From positions 1-17,850 of the forward strand of contig JAUVCL010000021.1 in assembly GCA_030595845.1 (NCBI GenBank): a stretch of DNA of 17,850 nt, written 5' to 3'. Positions 1-8,044 of this stretch are shown piece after piece (positions within the stretch are counted from its first letter, which is position 1; each line of letters begins with the position of its first letter). The notes below the pieces were generated by a model, which was not told the DNA's origin, ran no database searches, and was given only the letters and a program-made list of their open reading frames with translations. Both the position numbers and the translations under genes were made by a program. The DNA comes from Campylobacterota bacterium. Its GTDB lineage: Bacteria; Campylobacterota; Campylobacteria; Campylobacterales; Sulfurovaceae.

Positions 1-141
1 TTGTGTGATGTCAAGTGACATAAAACAATCATCGTATATACTTGTGACTAAGGGGTTTGAGGTGATATTTATGTATTATTTAGGTGCGAAAGTTAAGTAA
101 AGTATACTATTACCCTTTACATCATTAGATACAATATCACC
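1..141 (+). promoter_or_regulatory. Upstream region of the LRR-kinase gene
   Basis: No gene is visible here. A 14-nt inverted repeat, ATGTCA-AG-TGACAT, sits at 8-21 and could be an operator half-site pair. A -10-like TATACT at 103-108 would start a transcript near 115. No purine-rich ribosome-binding site precedes the ATG at 142, so translation initiation there is probably weak or unusual. The function of the repeat is a guess. Confidence 0.3.
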
Positions 142-1437
142 ATGAAAACACTAGAAGAACTCAGATCAGGACAACGCATAGGTAGTAAAAGGCTCAAATT
201 AGCCTGTGGTTTAAAAGAATTTCCTAGAGAGATCTTTACATTAGCTGAGACTTTAGAAGTCTTAGATATGACTGACAATCATCTAGACACCTTACCAGAT
301 GATTTTGGAAAACTCAAACATCTCAAAATCCTTTTTTTATCGAACAATCAATTTAAAGAAGTACCTACCGTACTCTCACACTGTCCCAACCTCTCTATGA
401 TAGGATTTCGCAATAACCAGATAGATACCTTGGCCGAAGATGCCCTACCTCTTAGCACGCGTTGGCTGATACTGACGGATAATGCCCTCGCCTCACTGCC
501 AGAGTCTATGGGAGCGTTGAAGTGTCTGCAAAAGTGTATGCTCTCTGGTAATCAACTTACCCATCTGCCAAGAAGCATGAAAAACTGCAAAAACTTAGAG
601 CTCTTACGCATCGCGGTCAATGCATTTACCGAGTTACCAAAAATGATTTTAGAACTGCCAAAACTCTCATGGCTAGCATATGGAGGCAATCCATTTTGTG
701 CCAAGCATCCTGCATGTGATACGCCACTAAAAGAGATAGCATGGAACGACTTGCAACTGGAAGAAGTACTTGGAGAAGGTGCATCAGGGCTCATTTCTAA
801 AGCCATTTATAAGGGTACCGAAGTAGCTGTAAAGGTCTTTAAGGGAGACATCACTTCTGATGGTTTGCCTGAAGAAGAGATGGACATTAACATCTCAATG
901 GGGCATCATGAGCACCTTGTGGATGTACTTGCACGTGGAACCGGCCATCCTGATGGAAAAGATGTCTTAATGCTGGAACTCATCCCTTCTAAATTTTTCA
1001 ACTTGGGTCTGCCACCTACGCTTGAGACATGTTCACGTGATGTTTACCCTGAAGGCTTTACACTTACACTTTCACAAAGTATAAAAATACTCCAGGGTAT
1101 GGCAGATGCAGCTGTACATATGCACAAAAGAGGCATCATGCATGGAGACTTCTATGCACATAACATCATGATAGACAAAGAGGCGAACAGTATACTGGGT
1201 GACTTTGGTGGGGCTTCATACTATGAGCCTAAAGAGGTAGTGGTACGTAATGCTCTGGAGCGTTTGGAGGTACGTGCTTTTGGTTGCCTAATAGAAGAGA
1301 TGCTTATACTTTCAAAAGATGATGAGGTGCAACTCCAACGAGAGAAACTTAAACATATCAAAGGAAGATGTTTAACAGATCTAAACCATCAGAGACCGCT
1401 CTTTAAAGAAATTCATCATGTGATGATGACTATTTAG
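142..1437 (+). CDS. Leucine-rich repeat protein with C-terminal protein kinase domain
   Basis: The 431-residue protein has no signal peptide and should be cytosolic. Residues about 17-185 hold roughly seven leucine-rich repeats of the short LPxxhxxLxxLxxLxLxxN type. Residues about 204-431 form a eukaryotic-like Ser/Thr(/Tyr) kinase fold: glycine loop GEGASG (211-216), VAVK lysine K231, acidic helix-C residues near E244-E246, catalytic loop HGDFYAHN with D336 and N341, and DFG at 354-356. The catalytic set is therefore intact. HGD replaces HRD, and the stretch after DFG is very short with no APE motif, so the C-lobe is compact. LRRs usually bind a protein partner, so the likely role is a partner-triggered phosphorylation switch; substrates are unknown. 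Its end overlaps the convergent downstream gene by 8 nt. The ATG lacks a clear ribosome-binding site. Confidence 0.88.
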   Translation: MKTLEELRSGQRIGSKRLKLACGLKEFPREIFTLAETLEVLDMTDNHLDTLPDDFGKLKHLKILFLSNNQFKEVPTVLSHCPNLSMIGFRNNQIDTLAEDALPLSTRWLILTDNALASLPESMGALKCLQKCMLSGNQLTHLPRSMKNCKNLELLRIAVNAFTELPKMILELPKLSWLAYGGNPFCAKHPACDTPLKEIAWNDLQLEEVLGEGASGLISKAIYKGTEVAVKVFKGDITSDGLPEEEMDINISMGHHEHLVDVLARGTGHPDGKDVLMLELIPSKFFNLGLPPTLETCSRDVYPEGFTLTLSQSIKILQGMADAAVHMHKRGIMHGDFYAHNIMIDKEANSILGDFGGASYYEPKEVVVRNALERLEVRAFGCLIEEMLILSKDDEVQLQREKLKHIKGRCLTDLNHQRPLFKEIHHVMMTI

Positions 1438-1774
1438 TGTTCATTTTCCCATTACTCAAGTAGACTACAGCACCTGAGACCAATAACATAATCCACTGCC
1501 CAATAGGCATGAATAAAAATGAAAACTTATCCTCTAGTTTTTTTTCCATATAAGTCGTATCAAGTAAAAAATATAGTCCTACTAAAACGACAAATACAGT
1601 CACCGATTTTGCTGTAATTATGGCAGTGTTATGTGTGGCTATTTTGAGAAGGAAAAGTGTCATCAGGTAAGGAGTGATAGCAAAAAAAGCCAACCCTGAA
1701 AATCCTTTGTTTAATCCTATCATTAAAGTAATGATACTTGCAACAACAGCAAGAAGATAAAATCCTAACTTCAT
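1430..1774 (-). CDS. Small integral membrane protein of unknown function
   Basis: This 114-residue protein is almost entirely hydrophobic, with four likely transmembrane helices (about residues 4-21, 25-44, 53-71 and 89-108). A charged loop rich in Lys, Glu and Asp (about 74-84) lies between helices 3 and 4. No family is recognised and no catalytic residues stand out. Its 3' end overlaps the end of the LRR-kinase gene by 8 nt in convergent orientation. It lies 20 nt downstream of the minus-strand gene at 1795-2286 and may be co-transcribed with it. Confidence 0.65.
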   Translation of the reverse strand: MKLGFYLLAVVASIITLMIGLNKGFSGLAFFAITPYLMTLFLLKIATHNTAIITAKSVTVFVVLVGLYFLLDTTYMEKKLEDKFSFLFMPIGQWIMLLVSGAVVYLSNGKMNTK

Positions 1775-1794
1775 TCTTTATCCCTTGGGATATT

Positions 1795-2286
1795 TTATGT
1801 ATATTCTATTTCTTCAGGTGTGGTAACAAACACTTTATTGGATTCTTTGTAGTGTTTTCTCTCAATATATTGTTCTACCATTTTAAAAATAACTTCCTGA
1901 ACCGAGTATACCGTTGTCTTAACTTCTGTTTCTACACAATAGCTAAGGCTATTGTACATATATATATTAGACATAAGGATCTCTCCGAATTTTTTTCCTC
2001 CAACAATATCTGTAGACTGACAAATAAGCATATAAATATTATTCTCTTTATCGATCTCAAGCAAAATATCTGTTCCACGCTTCCATTGCTGAAGTAGGCT
2101 TTTCATATTCCTCATATCATCTGCCGATATTAGAATAATAGTAAAAGACAATTCCCCTTTGTGATTCATAAGATAATAAAGAAACTCAAGGGTTGTTCTT
2201 GCCTCATCCATTATCATTTTAGCTAATATAATTTCATCTTCATGAAATGTCAATTCATTTTTATCTCTTCTCTCATACATAACCAT
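1795..2286 (-). CDS. Hypothetical protein with a degenerate GGDEF-like core
   Basis: The 163-residue protein is soluble with no signal peptide. Residues about 48-110 follow the alternation of a GGDEF domain: a hydrophobic strand FTIILIS, a helix with an RGTDILLEID segment (70-79) where diguanylate cyclases have R-x-x-D-x-h-x-R, and a hydrophobic strand NIYMLICQ followed by a helix. The GG(D/E)EF signature itself is absent, so it cannot be an active cyclase by known rules. It could be a sensor or binding derivative, or an unrelated alpha/beta protein. The start at 2286 is supported by AAAAAAGG six bases upstream; a second ATG two codons later is possible. A -10-like TATAAT (minus strand, 2335-2330) gives it its own promoter. 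Confidence 0.6.
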   Translation of the reverse strand: MVMYERRDKNELTFHEDEIILAKMIMDEARTTLEFLYYLMNHKGELSFTIILISADDMRNMKSLLQQWKRGTDILLEIDKENNIYMLICQSTDIVGGKKFGEILMSNIYMYNSLSYCVETEVKTTVYSVQEVIFKMVEQYIERKHYKESNKVFVTTPEEIEYT

Positions 2287-2477
2287 GCTAAACCTTTTTT
2301 AATAAGATAATAATAAATCTGTTGTAATGATTATAACTTATTAAGTATAAAATTATCTAGCAATAATTAATAATATATCATAACATACTCAGTAAAATAT
2401 TTTATGCAAAAAAATTATTCTTATCTTCCCACTATAACAACTTATATATGGGCATCATAGAACCAGACGATCAAGAA
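2287..2477 (-). promoter_or_regulatory. AT-rich gap with promoter for the gene at 1795-2286
   Basis: The gap is extremely AT-rich and carries no convincing ORF. On the minus strand a TATAAT element at 2335-2330 would start a transcript near 2322, leaving a leader of about 36 nt that contains the AAAAAAGG ribosome-binding site. No clear rho-independent terminator was found for the globin gene that ends at 2478. Confidence 0.4.
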
Positions 2478-2867
2478 TTATGCCAATCCTAAATCACGCA
2501 TAAAGTTACCAGCAATGGTAGTACTTTTCTCTTTAAAGATATCTGCAACCTGAGGCTCGTAGATTTCATTAAGTGTTTCAAAAAAGAGTTTTAACCATTG
2601 TTCAAATACTGTAGGGCTAAGGTCATCCATCAATATGTGTGGTCCAAGCGGATTCCTTTGATAAGAGGTATCTCCCAGAACTATAGATGCCCAGAAATCG
2701 ACCAAGAGTTTTAAATGTGGTTGCCAATACTTATTGTCCATATCATCCCCAAGTTCATGGATGAAATATGGCCCTACAATGTCATCTTTTAGCACACGAC
2801 TGTAAAAATTTATGACCATGGTTTCTATATTATCTTTTGTTATCTGATTTGCTAGCATTTTACTCAC
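2478..2867 (-). CDS. Group III truncated hemoglobin
   Basis: The 129-residue protein is a single 2-on-2 globin domain of the group III type found in Campylobacter (Ctb). The characteristic heme-pocket residues are in place: Tyr at B10 (Y22 in NFY), distal His E7 (H51 in WQPH), proximal His F8 (H77 in LGPH) and Trp G8 (W91 in EQWL). Such proteins bind O2 and NO in the cytosol and in Campylobacter are linked to nitrosative stress and low-oxygen physiology. The reading frame opens with GTG at 2867; an ATG three codons later (2858) is an alternative, and neither has a strong ribosome-binding site. The gene diverges from znuA. A second, related globin lies at 9526-9936. Confidence 0.92.
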   Translation of the reverse strand: MSKMLANQITKDNIETMVINFYSRVLKDDIVGPYFIHELGDDMDNKYWQPHLKLLVDFWASIVLGDTSYQRNPLGPHILMDDLSPTVFEQWLKLFFETLNEIYEPQVADIFKEKSTTIAGNFMRDLGLA

Positions 2868-2892
2868 TTTAGGGTTATTGTATGTTCCCTTG

Positions 2893-2929
2893 ATTATATT
2901 TATATGAAGTTATAACTAATTTTGCTTCA
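2893..2929 (-). promoter_or_regulatory. Globin promoter and inverted repeats in the globin/znuA divergent region
   Basis: On the minus strand, TATAAT at 2898-2893 is a good -10 for the globin gene. Just upstream lie a perfect 10-nt palindrome AGTTATAACT (2908-2917) and a wider inverted repeat TGAAG (2905-2909) / CTTCA (2925-2929). They overlap the -35/-10 spacer, so a repressor could act here, for example a Zur-like or CRP/FNR-family protein. The repeat does not match the TTAAC-N4-GTTAA box known for Campylobacter NssR. Confidence 0.35.
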
Positions 2930-2943
2930 TTATTCTTTGATTA

Positions 2944-2972
2944 TTATCAACTCATCACTATTTCGCTATAAT
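2944..2972 (+). promoter_or_regulatory. Sigma-70-type promoter of znuA
   Basis: TTATCA (2944-2949), a 17-nt spacer and a perfect TATAAT (2967-2972) form a strong promoter. Transcription would begin about 7 nt later, at or next to the A of the znuA ATG (2979). The message would then be leaderless or almost so, in keeping with the lack of a ribosome-binding site before that ATG. Confidence 0.65.
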
Positions 2973-2978
2973 CCATTT

Positions 2979-3857
2979 ATGAAAAAAATACTTTTAATAT
3001 CCTTACTCTCAACAACATATATATTTTCTAATATCAATGTGGTGGTCAGTATTTTGCCTCAACAAACATTCGTCAAAGCCATTGGTGGAGATAAGGTAGA
3101 TGTAGCGCTTATGGTACGACCTGGTAACTCACCGCATACCTATGAGCCAAAGCCTTCACAGATGATAGAAATTGCTAAGGCAGACCTCTATTTTGCAATA
3201 GATGTAGAGTTTGAACATGTTTGGTTACCTAAATTTAAAAACTTAAATTCTAACATGCAAGTTATTGATCTTGCAGACAACATTACAAAAATACAAATAC
3301 AAAAAGCCCATGCAACAAAGTTTACTAGTCATACGTGTACAAGTGAAAATCATGATGCACATAATCATGAAGGTGATGACCCACATATATGGACTGCTCC
3401 GGCTAATGTAAAGATCATAGCGCAGAATATTTATAATGCTTTGGTAAAAAATGATCCAGAAAACAAAGGCTATTATAAAAAAAACCTAGAAAGGTTTTTG
3501 GCTTCTATTGCTGAGACTGATAAACAGGTCTCGCACATACTTTCTACACTCAAGAAGTCTCGTAGATTTATGGTCTTTCACCCTTCTTGGGGTTACTTTG
3601 CAAAAGCCTATAATTTAGAACAGATCGCTGTAGAGGTAGAAGGTAAAGAGCCTAAACCTAAAGAGCTTATACGCCTACTCAAAGAAGCCAAAGAAGAGAA
3701 GGTCAATGCTATCTTCACACAACCAGAGTTTTCTGATAGCGTAGCAAAGATCATTGCCAAAGAGTTACAGATACCTGTGGTCAAAGTAAGCCCTCTTTCA
3801 TCTAACTGGTCCCAAACCCTTATCAAGATTGCTAACACGATTGCGGGAAACAACTAA
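2979..3857 (+). CDS. znuA: Zinc ABC transporter periplasmic binding protein
   Basis: The 292-residue cluster A-I (TroA/ZnuA) solute-binding protein captures Zn(II), or possibly Mn(II), in the periplasm for the ZnuBC permease. It starts with a Sec signal peptide (MKKILLISLL..., cleavage probably near residue 17-20). Metal ligands expected in the family are visible: H53 in SPHTY, H136 in DPHIW and H201 in FHPSW. A His at the third position rather than Glu favours zinc over manganese. A His/Asp-rich loop at 111-136 (HxxxxxxH...HDAHNHEGDD) is typical of zinc binders. The Asp expected near the C-terminus in TroA/PsaA is not obvious; Ser271 seems to occupy that area. I place the start at 2979 because the signal peptide begins there, although the frame is open to an ATG at 2922 upstream of the promoter. 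znuC follows after 1 nt. Confidence 0.92.
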   Translation: MKKILLISLLSTTYIFSNINVVVSILPQQTFVKAIGGDKVDVALMVRPGNSPHTYEPKPSQMIEIAKADLYFAIDVEFEHVWLPKFKNLNSNMQVIDLADNITKIQIQKAHATKFTSHTCTSENHDAHNHEGDDPHIWTAPANVKIIAQNIYNALVKNDPENKGYYKKNLERFLASIAETDKQVSHILSTLKKSRRFMVFHPSWGYFAKAYNLEQIAVEVEGKEPKPKELIRLLKEAKEEKVNAIFTQPEFSDSVAKIIAKELQIPVVKVSPLSSNWSQTLIKIANTIAGNN

Positions 3858-3858
3858 C

Positions 3859-4644
3859 ATGTCTGCCATTGAGATCAAGGATCTTTCATTTGCTTATGAT
3901 AAGCAAATGATCTTGGAAAATATCAACCTCAAAGTTGAGGAGAAAGACTTCCTTGCTATCATAGGACCAAACGGCGGTGGTAAATCTACCCTGCTCAAAC
4001 TCATTTTAGGTATTAACACTCTTAAGATCGGTAGTATTTCTGTTTTAGGTAAAAAACCTTCACAAGGCCTTACAAAAATAGGCTATGTTCCACAAAATAC
4101 CAATATCAATACTGACTTCCCCATAAAAGTCATTGAAGTGGTGATGATGGGACATGTAGAAGGGAAACGTCCCCTTTTTGGTTATGGAAAGCATGAAGTA
4201 CAATGTGCCATGGGTGCCTTGGAACAAGTAAGTATGGCAGACTTTGCACAGACTAAAATAAGTGCACTCTCAGGTGGACAACGACAACGTATTATGATTG
4301 CCCGTGCTTTATGTGCCCATCCTCAAATACTCATACTTGATGAACCTACCTCAAGCATAGACATTACGGGTCAAAGAGAGATATATGACCTGCTTAAAGT
4401 GCTTAATGAATACATCACTGTCATAGTCGTAAGCCATGATATTTCTGTTATTTTGGAATATGCTGACAAAGCTGCGCATGTCAATAAAAATCTATCTTAC
4501 CATGACATCTCAGACAAACGATCTACTTTCCACAAACATGGAAGTGATGAACACTTCTGTGAGATAGAACTTTTACAAATGCTAGGAAGCGATAATTGCA
4601 ACACTTGTGAAGATGAGCAACCAAAATGGAGTCTAAAACCATGA
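3859..4644 (+). CDS. znuC: Zinc ABC transporter ATP-binding protein
   Basis: This 261-residue ABC ATPase energises the ZnuB channel from the cytosolic side. Motifs in order: Walker A GPNGGGKST (36-44), Q-loop Q80 in VPQN, signature LSGGQ (137-141), Walker B ILILDE (157-162) and H-loop H193. The C-terminal tail (about 205-261) is unusual, rich in His and Cys (HKHGSDEHFC and CNTC), and could sense or buffer metal. The start at 3859 lies 1 nt after the znuA stop with GGGA upstream; the longer open frame reaching back to 3829 overlaps znuA and is not needed. The stop codon overlaps the znuB start in an ATGA, indicating translational coupling. Confidence 0.93.
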   Translation: MSAIEIKDLSFAYDKQMILENINLKVEEKDFLAIIGPNGGGKSTLLKLILGINTLKIGSISVLGKKPSQGLTKIGYVPQNTNINTDFPIKVIEVVMMGHVEGKRPLFGYGKHEVQCAMGALEQVSMADFAQTKISALSGGQRQRIMIARALCAHPQILILDEPTSSIDITGQREIYDLLKVLNEYITVIVVSHDISVILEYADKAAHVNKNLSYHDISDKRSTFHKHGSDEHFCEIELLQMLGSDNCNTCEDEQPKWSLKP

Positions 4645-5447
4645 TTGAAGCACTACAATTTGAATTCATGCAACATGCTCTTCTTGCAGGCTTCCTTGTC
4701 TCTTTTGCCGCAGGTATCATTGGGTCGCTCATCGTGGTAAACCGTATGGTCTTTTTAGCAGGTGGTATCGCACATACTTCTTATGGTGGTATCGGATTAG
4801 CGGTCTACTTAGGTCTGCCCATATTTTTGGGTGCATCTGTATTTGCAGTAGCAGCTGCCATACTCATAGCAGTACTCACGCTTAAAAAACGTCACCGCAT
4901 GGATACCTTCATTGGACTTATCTGGGCGGTAGGTATGGCCATAGGGGTGATCTTTGTCGACCTAACACCTGGCTATAACGTAGACCTCATGAGCTACCTT
5001 TTTGGCTCCATCCTGGCAGTAAGCAGTGAGGATCTGTACTTTATGGCTGCCCTGCTCGCACTCATAATTTTTGTTGTAACCTTTTGGTACAGAGATATAT
5101 TGGCTGTCTCCTATGATAGTGAGTATGCAGCATTGCGTGGTGTAAATGTGAAATTCTTTTATACACTGATACTCATACTCTCAGCACTAACAGTAGTCAT
5201 AGCCATCAAAGTGGTAGGACTCATCTTAGTCATTGCTATGCTTACCATCCCCGTCTATATTGCAGAGAAACTTTCAAACTCTCTTTTTTCCATGATGTTC
5301 CTTTCCGGAGCCATTGCAACGCTCTTTACACTTGTTGGTTTATGGATGTCATATACTTATAACCTTACTTCCGGTGCTTCTATTATCATTGTTTCTGCGC
5401 TTTCCTTGGGACTCTTTTTACTACTTCATAAAAAAGATACCGTATGA
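4641..5447 (+). CDS. znuB: Zinc ABC transporter permease
   Basis: The 268-residue ABC-3 family (ZnuB/TroC/MntB) inner-membrane permease has about eight hydrophobic helices. The family's SxxxGxxxSLxVxNRMxFLAxGxAH-like segment lies at about residues 21-45, and the conserved Gly/Ala-rich coupling region LRGVNVKFFY follows the fifth helix. I prefer the ATG at 4641, which overlaps the znuC stop (ATGA) and has GGAG nine bases upstream. An in-frame ATG at 4626 would add five residues but has a poorer site. The 3' end overlaps the next small lipoprotein gene by another ATGA. Confidence 0.92.
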   Translation: MIEALQFEFMQHALLAGFLVSFAAGIIGSLIVVNRMVFLAGGIAHTSYGGIGLAVYLGLPIFLGASVFAVAAAILIAVLTLKKRHRMDTFIGLIWAVGMAIGVIFVDLTPGYNVDLMSYLFGSILAVSSEDLYFMAALLALIIFVVTFWYRDILAVSYDSEYAALRGVNVKFFYTLILILSALTVVIAIKVVGLILVIAMLTIPVYIAEKLSNSLFSMMFLSGAIATLFTLVGLWMSYTYNLTSGASIIIVSALSLGLFLLLHKKDTV

Positions 5448-5623
5448 AAAGAACATTTTTATTATCAATAACTGCACTCGCCTTAAATGCCTGTACTCCT
5501 GGCATAGGTATTGGTATCCCATCGGGTCCTATAGGTTTTGCAGGTGTGGGTGTCAATAAAAATGGCTTACATCCAACAGCCGGTGTACGTGCAGGGTCAG
5601 TAGGTGTCGGAGTAAGTGGGTAA
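5444..5623 (+). CDS. Small glycine-rich lipoprotein, fourth gene of the zinc operon
   Basis: A 59-codon ORF starts at an ATG overlapping the znuB stop (ATGA at 5444-5447), so it should be translationally coupled to znuB. The product opens with a lipoprotein signal (MKRTFLLSITALALNAC) with lipobox LNAC and the lipidated cysteine at position 17; Asn at -2 is tolerated but not typical. The mature part of about 43 residues is rich in Gly and Val with repeating GIG/GVGV units and has only one His (H43), so a zinc-chaperone role is not obvious. No family is recognised. The overlap, lipobox and uninterrupted frame argue for a real gene. Confidence 0.75.
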   Translation: MKRTFLLSITALALNACTPGIGIGIPSGPIGFAGVGVNKNGLHPTAGVRAGSVGVGVSG

Positions 5624-5657
5624 ATATACCTATCCTACTATAGTGTTAAAAAATCCT

Positions 5658-8033
5658 TTAGATACAAAACATATATCCTGAAGTAGGAGGATGCTCTATA
5701 TTTAACTCTTGTATATGCTTCTCCATCTCCTCTGCAGGCATCGGTCTAGCATAATAATATCCTTGAATATTTTTACAGCCATTAGCCAATAAAAACTCTT
5801 TCTGAACCATTGTCTCAACACCTTCAGCCAAAAGATCAAGATTAAGACTCTGAGCTAGGGCAATAATGGCTTTAACGATGGCAACATCTTCATCATTATG
5901 TGGAATATCTCTTATAAATGATTGATCGATCTTGAGTTTATTAATAGGAAAACGTTTGAGATAAGATAGAGAAGAATATCCCGTTCCAAAATCATCAATA
6001 GCGATCTTTATACCAAGCGCATTGATCTGATTGAGTTTAACTATTGCCTCCTCTGGTTTTTTCATGACCTGTCCTTCTGTGATTTCAAGTTCTAACCATT
6101 CTGGTTTAAAATCGGTACTCTGCATAGTGTTCTGAAGTGTCTGTATAAAATGATCAGATTCCAACTGTTGCATAGTAAGGTTCAATGCAAGCATACCAGG
6201 TTCTAAGCCTTCTTTATACCATGCACTTATCTGTTCCATCGCCATTTTCATTACAAGATTATCGATCTCAATGATCATACCTGTCTCTTCTGCCAGATTA
6301 ATAAATTCTATAGGTGATAACAATCCCATAGAAGGATGTTGCCATCGTACTAGGGCTTCCATCCCTATGGTTTTTTCAATGGAAGCATCAAGTTGTTTTT
6401 GAAAGTAAACAACAAACTCCTCATTTTTAATAGCCTCACGTAAACTGGTTTTCATAGCAACCCGTTCAAGGGCAAGTTCTGTCATATCAGATGAGTAAAA
6501 CTGAAAATTATTTCGCCCTTCATCTTTTGCCTTATACATAGCAGTATCAGCATACTTTAAAAGGTCATCAACATTCTCTCCATCTTGAGGATAGAGACTG
6601 ATACCTATACTTCCTGTCATATAAAGAACACGACCATCAATATCAAAAGGTTCTACTAACATGTTAAGGATCTTTTGTGCCAAGAGAGATGAATCTTCCA
6701 TACTTGAAATATCTTCCATAATGATAGTAAACTCATCACCACCCACACGGGCTAAAGTATCCGATTTTCGTATATTATTTTTAAGACGTTGTGTTACCAT
6801 TTTAAGAAACTTATCACCAGTTGCGTGACCTAAGGAATCATTGATCTGCTTAAAATGATCCAGATCAATAAAGAGAAGTGCCAAATCCATTTTTTTTCTC
6901 TTTGCTTTTTCAAGACCTTGCTCTAAACGGTCATTAAAAAGAATACGGTTGGGTAGTTCAGTCAAAGCATCATGGTGCGCCTGATAATCTAAAATATCTT
7001 TTTGTTCCAGTAGTTTTTGTTCTGCTCTTTTCCTAGCCGAAATATCTCTCCAAATAACATGCATAACATCATGATTATGCAAATTTATCGGGGTTAAAGT
7101 AACATCTACCCAAAAATCTTCATTATTGGCTCTGGTACATATCCATTCAAAATTGTGAAAACCTTTTTTTATCGCTACTATTATCATATCATTCAATTCT
7201 TCATACGATCCACGTCCATTATCATGAAACTGCTGACAAAATCTCAATGGATGCGTATTTAGTACTTCATCTTTAGAATTGCAATGTAACATTTCAACGA
7301 TCTTTTGATTACATTGAATAAACTTATCATTTTCCATAATTAACACACCGTCTGGTGACTTTTCAAACAGAGTTTCAAAGGTATCATACTCCTTTTCAAG
7401 TTTTGATACATACTCTTTACTTCTCTCTTTTTCCAGAAAAACTTCCTTAAAGTTATGAGAAATATGATAAGCAGTATGATAATAATAAGCAGTCGCAAAT
7501 ATTGTTAAAAGACCTGTAACTATATGCACTGTGTCATTTTGTAAAAACATCCATAAAGTACCTACTCCAAACATAGGTAAAATAAATGAAAGATATATCG
7601 ATAACACAACGCCAAGTGTCAGTAATCCTGCAGAGGCTGCACCAATAATAATAGCAAATAAAATAAAATCATATTCTATAGGCAGATCAGTAAGAAAAAA
7701 GAATGTAATACCCCATGCAAGTCCTGTCATAAATGTACCCCATTTATACAAGTTAAGCCAGTGATTTATACTATCTATATCAACAATACTATCTTTGATC
7801 TTATGATATTTTAAAGCAATATAAGTACGTCCTGTGAGGATCACTGTTTGAGAAAGAAAAATTAGCATCGTTATATTTAAAGAAAGCTCATCCATTAAAA
7901 GTATAGGTATAAATAAAGCTAAGATGAAATGACCGCCAATGCCAGCCTTTGAATTCATATATATATGCTCAACTGCTTTTTGCGTTGCTCTCTCATCTAG
8001 CGATAATTTTTGAGTTGCTTCTTTCATAAACAT
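5658..8033 (-). CDS. Membrane-anchored PAS-GGDEF-EAL cyclic-di-GMP enzyme
   Basis: The 791-residue protein combines synthesis and hydrolysis domains for cyclic-di-GMP. Residues about 33-190 hold six or so membrane helices (a MASE-like sensor). A short coiled segment (198-220) and a PAS domain (about 218-335) follow. The GGDEF domain (about 345-510) has an intact GGDEF at 431-435 and an RxxD inhibition site (422-425) at the standard five-residue spacing. The EAL domain (about 525-775) has EALVRW (559-564), NLT, ELEITEG, DDFGTGYSSL (680-689), KID and AEGVET. All expected catalytic residues appear present, so it may be bifunctional. The start is either 8033 or the ATG two codons later; AAAGG lies 4 or 10 nt upstream respectively. 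It converges on the znu operon with only 34 nt between stops. The riboswitch at 12408-12502 is a possible downstream reader of its product. Confidence 0.93.
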   Translation of the reverse strand: MFMKEATQKLSLDERATQKAVEHIYMNSKAGIGGHFILALFIPILLMDELSLNITMLIFLSQTVILTGRTYIALKYHKIKDSIVDIDSINHWLNLYKWGTFMTGLAWGITFFFLTDLPIEYDFILFAIIIGAASAGLLTLGVVLSIYLSFILPMFGVGTLWMFLQNDTVHIVTGLLTIFATAYYYHTAYHISHNFKEVFLEKERSKEYVSKLEKEYDTFETLFEKSPDGVLIMENDKFIQCNQKIVEMLHCNSKDEVLNTHPLRFCQQFHDNGRGSYEELNDMIIVAIKKGFHNFEWICTRANNEDFWVDVTLTPINLHNHDVMHVIWRDISARKRAEQKLLEQKDILDYQAHHDALTELPNRILFNDRLEQGLEKAKRKKMDLALLFIDLDHFKQINDSLGHATGDKFLKMVTQRLKNNIRKSDTLARVGGDEFTIIMEDISSMEDSSLLAQKILNMLVEPFDIDGRVLYMTGSIGISLYPQDGENVDDLLKYADTAMYKAKDEGRNNFQFYSSDMTELALERVAMKTSLREAIKNEEFVVYFQKQLDASIEKTIGMEALVRWQHPSMGLLSPIEFINLAEETGMIIEIDNLVMKMAMEQISAWYKEGLEPGMLALNLTMQQLESDHFIQTLQNTMQSTDFKPEWLELEITEGQVMKKPEEAIVKLNQINALGIKIAIDDFGTGYSSLSYLKRFPINKLKIDQSFIRDIPHNDEDVAIVKAIIALAQSLNLDLLAEGVETMVQKEFLLANGCKNIQGYYYARPMPAEEMEKHIQELNIEHPPTSGYMFCI

Positions 8034-8044
8034 AAAACCTTTAT

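Noticed and set aside
552..806. Minus-strand ORF inside the LRR-kinase gene
   Set aside because: It is the complement of a clearly coding gene and has no recognisable domain or ribosome-binding site.
1738..2097. Plus-strand ORF of 119 codons
   Set aside because: It is the shadow of the minus-strand gene at 1795-2286 and has unnatural Cys/Phe-rich composition.
2944..2972. Zur-type 23-bp operator near znuA
   Set aside because: The TGAAG...CTTCA repeat at 2905-2929 matches the E. coli Zur box at too few positions to name it as such.
2922..2978. Longer znuA start at ATG 2922
   Set aside because: It would put 19 residues before an obvious signal peptide and would lie upstream of the TATAAT at 2967-2972.
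3829..3858. Longer znuC start at 3829
   Set aside because: It overlaps the znuA coding end in another frame, and the domain begins naturally at 3859 right after the znuA stop.
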